A stretch of 8,357 nucleotides of DNA from Pseudomonadota bacterium (GTDB taxonomy: Bacteria > Pseudomonadota > Gammaproteobacteria > GCA-001735895), in the NCBI GenBank assembly GCA_022545625.1, contig JACZQS010000085.1:1-8357 (forward strand), in the 5' to 3' direction. Positions 6,389-8,357 of the stretch are shown here, in pieces (within the stretch, counting starts at the first letter, position 1; each line of letters starts with the position of its first letter). A program made the position numbers and the translations under genes. Below the pieces are notes generated by a model. The model was not told the origin of the DNA and did not search any database. It saw only the letters and a list, made by a program, of their open reading frames with translations.

Positions 6389-7399
6389 TCAGACAACGTA
6401 ATGTTCGTTGGGATACTCGGCGAAGTACCGATCTCTGCGGTCGACGACGACGGTCACAATCTTTGATCCTTTATCCATTGTCCTGGCCATTTGTATCGCT
6501 GCACAGACATTGGCTCCCGATGACATGCCGCAAAACAGGCCTTCTTCCCGGCATAACCTGTCTGCCATGTTCTTGGCATCGGCGTTCTCGATGGTGATCT
6601 CATCGTCCATCACCTTATCTTCGAGAAGATCTTCGATCAAAAATCTCAATTTGGGACCACCAAATTTTTCCAGGGCGTTGTGGACCGCACGAGAGCGTAC
6701 CCATTCGATTCGGGGATCATCGGTCGGCACAACCCCGGCAACTTTCATATCGGGATATCTCTCTTTCAGGGTTTGGGCCACACCGAGCAGTGTGCCACCT
6801 GTCCCTACGGATGCCACCCAGCCATCGATTTGTCCGTCCATTTGTTGCAGGATCTCTCTGCCGGTAAATTCCCGATGCGCCTTCGTGTTATCAACATTGC
6901 ACAATTGGTTGGCCCACCAATAAGACGAGTCGTTCTGTTGCAGATCGTAAGCCTGTTTCATTCGAATCGCCACAAAAGTGGCGGCTCTTTCGATTCCTTG
7001 TAGCTCATCGGCGTTTTCGATGAATTCGTTCAAGTCGATCGGCGTCACAGTGGCGCCGTAAAGTCGGGCAATTCGAACGCGGTCAGTCGAATCGTAGGCA
7101 CTCTTAAGTTGCGCGGGCAAAAATATCTGAACCTTGTAACCCATCGTGTTGCCGACGAACGACAGTGCCGGACCGGTATTACCGGTGGACTGATCGACAA
7201 TGGTTCCGCCAGGTTTAAGATCCCCTCTTTTTTCCGCTTCCTGAATCATGCAAAGCGCCATACGATCCTTGATACTTCCGCCTGGATTGGTAAATTCGCA
7301 TTTGACGTAGATATCGACGCCCAGCGAATCCGTGACATGGTTTAGCTTGAGTAAAGGGGTATTTCCTATATGGTCAAGAATGGATATCTTTTCAGTCAT
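6389..7399 (-). CDS. PLP-dependent cysteine synthase family protein
   Basis: This 336-residue enzyme belongs to the fold-type II PLP family that includes O-acetylserine sulfhydrylase (CysK/CysM) and cystathionine beta-synthase. Visible landmarks are IGNTPLLKL (11-19), the PLP Schiff-base lysine in NPGGSIKDRMA (Lys44), the asparagine loop STGNTG (71-76), the phosphate-binding GTGGT (199-203) and SSGAN (293-297), whose serine contacts the pyridine ring. It departs from CysK in three places. The asparagine loop is STGNTGP instead of TSGNTGI. The GIGAGF segment that shapes the CysK active site and serine acetyltransferase contact is absent, with a FGGPKLRF stretch near there. The C-terminus is VDRRDRYFAEYPNEHYVV instead of SSGERYLST. 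Cysteine synthesis is therefore likely but not certain, and a related beta-replacement reaction is possible. The ATG at 7399 follows AAAGGCGG, and a candidate promoter lies just upstream. Confidence 0.88.
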   Translation of the reverse strand: MTEKISILDHIGNTPLLKLNHVTDSLGVDIYVKCEFTNPGGSIKDRMALCMIQEAEKRGDLKPGGTIVDQSTGNTGPALSFVGNTMGYKVQIFLPAQLKSAYDSTDRVRIARLYGATVTPIDLNEFIENADELQGIERAATFVAIRMKQAYDLQQNDSSYWWANQLCNVDNTKAHREFTGREILQQMDGQIDGWVASVGTGGTLLGVAQTLKERYPDMKVAGVVPTDDPRIEWVRSRAVHNALEKFGGPKLRFLIEDLLEDKVMDDEITIENADAKNMADRLCREEGLFCGMSSGANVCAAIQMARTMDKGSKIVTVVVDRRDRYFAEYPNEHYVV

Positions 7400-7422
7400 T
7401 TTTAATCCGCCTTTCGAATTCG

Positions 7423-7464
7423 ATTATCGCAGCGAATTATGCAATATCTGTCAAGTTAAGTCAT
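7423..7464 (-). promoter_or_regulatory. Candidate sigma70 promoter(s) of the cysteine synthase-like gene
   Basis: Two overlapping readings exist on the minus strand. The first is ATGACT (7459-7464), 17 bases, then CATAAT (7436-7441). The second uses a perfect TTGACA (7449-7454) with GATAAT (7423-7428) preceded by TGC, an extended -10 arrangement, but its spacing is 20 bases. Either gives a short leader that includes the AAAGGCGG ribosome binding site at 7408-7415. Confidence 0.45.
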
Positions 7465-7495
7465 GTGGGTACGGGGTCAAACCGGTAAATAAGAC

Positions 7496-7562
7496 CTTCA
7501 TACTAAAAGTGTCACCCATGTCTCCGGTATGAAGTGTTACCTTATGTGCCCGGTCAGGACCG
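7496..7562. repeat. Direct and inverted repeat cluster, possible insertion-sequence end
   Basis: Two imperfect direct repeats lie 25 bases apart: AAGTGTCACCCATGTCTCCG plus GT (7507-7528) and AAGTGTTACCTTATGTGCCC plus GGT (7532-7554). They share the pattern AAGTGTyACC-ATGT-CCGGT. An exact inverted pair brackets the first copy: CTTCATAC (7496-7503) and GTATGAAG (7527-7534). CGGTC-AG-GACCG (7551-7562) forms another palindrome at the end of the second copy. Repeated GTGT-ACC-ATGT-CCGG blocks resemble, from memory, the transposase-binding ends of insertion sequences of the IS21/IS481 kind. No transposase is present in the window, so this would be a relic or a solo end. Confidence 0.45.
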
Positions 7563-7712
7563 TGGCCTTAAACCAATGGTTGGGTAACTTTACGCAATAT
7601 CGTCGGGTAATCTCCCTATAGCAAAGAGGATGGTAAGGCAGCGTCGTCTATATAAAGCGATAAATAAATTACCCGTGTACTCTACTGTGCCGCAATGGCA
7701 GACAGTTTTGGA

Positions 7713-8357
7713 TCAATTTTTAGAACGACTGTTTGCTATGCCTTTCTTCATCCACAGATAAAGTCCTTTTATTTTACTGGCGATACGCTCTGTTATCGTT
7801 CGATCAAAATATTGCAAATCGTTATCGCTAATTTCGTGCAACCGTCTCATGTACTTGTGTTTTATCCAGGCATTAAAATCAAATCGTTTTGCCAGGCGAT
7901 AGAGGTAATGGTTAAAGGGGTGAAAACCAGGTTTGTATATCACTGCAGCACCAAAATCTATCACCACGGGTTGTTGCTGATTATTCACCAACAGGTTTTC
8001 TTTCTTTTTCAGGTCCATATGCGCTACATTCCTGGCGTGCAGCTGTTTGATAGTAGACAGTAACTGCTGGTAAAACGGACTGTCATTAACGGGCCTGTCC
8101 TGTCTTATAGTTTTCGCGTCTATGTATTCAATGGCCAGATAAGTATTGTCGATAAGGCCATAACACTTTGGCACTGCTGCTACATCTTGCAGCAGCAGAT
8201 ATACTTCGTGTTCATGCCTTAGCATGCGGGTGTAAAAATATTTGATCAGCCCTCTGCCATGCGGTGTTTTGATAACGATCTGTAGGCCGTCTTGCTTGTA
8301 GAGCAGAATTTGGCCCTGGTATCCCTGCCCCAGTCGATAGGTATTATCCGCAAGGCT
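7713..8357 (-). CDS. Small protein-kinase-like protein (5' end outside window)
   Basis: The frame is open from the window edge to the TGA at 7713-7715, giving 214 residues with the N-terminus missing. An ATG at 8225 is internal and not the start, because kinase motifs lie before it. From the edge these are the glycine-rich loop YRLGQGYQG (7-15), the ATP-binding lysine in IVIK (Lys30), a hinge-like YLAIEYIDA (73-81), the catalytic loop HMDLKKKEN (113-121, catalytic Asp115) and the metal-binding DFGAA (Asp134). The catalytic loop has one residue more than the usual HRDxKPEN spacing. From memory, such H-x-D-L-(K/R)-K-x-x-N loops occur in bacterial lipopolysaccharide-kinase/RIO-like proteins. The tail FNAWIKHKYMRRL is also typical of those. 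It probably phosphorylates a sugar, lipid or small protein in the cytoplasm, and the target is unknown. The 313-base gap before the next gene argues against one operon. Confidence 0.75.
   Translation of the reverse strand, partial: SLADNTYRLGQGYQGQILLYKQDGLQIVIKTPHGRGLIKYFYTRMLRHEHEVYLLLQDVAAVPKCYGLIDNTYLAIEYIDAKTIRQDRPVNDSPFYQQLLSTIKQLHARNVAHMDLKKKENLLVNNQQQPVVIDFGAAVIYKPGFHPFNHYLYRLAKRFDFNAWIKHKYMRRLHEISDNDLQYFDRTITERIASKIKGLYLWMKKGIANSRSKN

Larger units (their letters stand above)
7400..7712. other. Intergenic interval with promoter and repeat cluster
   Basis: There is no credible gene in these 313 bases. The left part holds the candidate promoter of the cysteine synthase-like gene. The middle (7496-7562) holds the repeat cluster. 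The right part has an 8-base inverted pair, CGGGTAAT at 7604-7611 and ATTACCCG at 7668-7675, plus AT-rich sequence near 7650-7670. No strong terminator with a T run follows the kinase-like gene. Confidence 0.5.

Noticed and set aside
6408..6923. 171-codon open frame on the plus strand
   Set aside because: It is fully antisense to the cysteine synthase-like gene, whose motifs are unmistakable, and its translation shows no domain.
7604..7675. 8-base inverted pair CGGGTAAT/ATTACCCG as a hairpin or element boundary
   Set aside because: The arms are 56 bases apart with no extension, which is within what chance would give.
7695..8063. 122-codon plus-strand frame
   Set aside because: It is antisense to the kinase-like gene, which carries the catalytic motifs.

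Overview
The window looks like chromosomal DNA of a gammaproteobacterium, possibly a marine or uncultured one. The main reason is a clear SrkA (YihE) stress-response kinase. Coding density is moderate, G+C looks balanced, and most genes lie on the minus strand. The exact lineage cannot be fixed from this window. Two genes run off the edges: an unrecognised protein at the left (plus strand) and a small protein-kinase-like protein at the right (minus strand).

Layout, left to right. Positions 2-427 (+) hold the C-terminal part of an unknown protein. Positions 470-3194 (-) are a two-gene unit: srkA, followed 19 bases later by a cytoplasmic gamma-glutamyltransferase-family enzyme of the YwrD/HpxW type. 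The divergent interval upstream of srkA carries a perfect 13-base palindrome. Positions 3385-4002 (+) encode an exported, Tat-like intradiol ring-cleavage dioxygenase with all four iron ligands. It converges on a PhyH-type Fe(II)/2-oxoglutarate dioxygenase at 4043-4912 (-). From 5088 to 6328 there is a minus-strand run of three small genes without assigned function: a 67-residue charged protein, a membrane-anchored protein with a Cys cluster and paired DRR motifs, and a two-helix membrane protein that is frameshifted at a run of nine A/T. Upstream of these, 6389-7399 (-) is a PLP-dependent enzyme of the cysteine synthase family that lacks some canonical CysK motifs. The interval 7400-7712 has a candidate promoter for that enzyme and a cluster of direct and inverted repeats that look like the end of a lost insertion sequence. 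Positions 7713-8357 (-) are the kinase-like gene.

How the genes may work together. SrkA and the gamma-glutamyl-type hydrolase are probably co-transcribed, which would pair a stress kinase with peptide or glutathione-related turnover. The two dioxygenases are convergent and need not be linked. The cysteine-synthase-like gene may share a transcript with the frameshifted membrane protein 60 bases downstream. No CRISPR array, tRNA, rRNA, phage module or recognisable defence system is present. The most unusual items are the homopolymer frameshift at 6235-6243, and the membrane-anchored Cys/DRR protein, whose ribosome binding site has no normal start codon at the expected distance.
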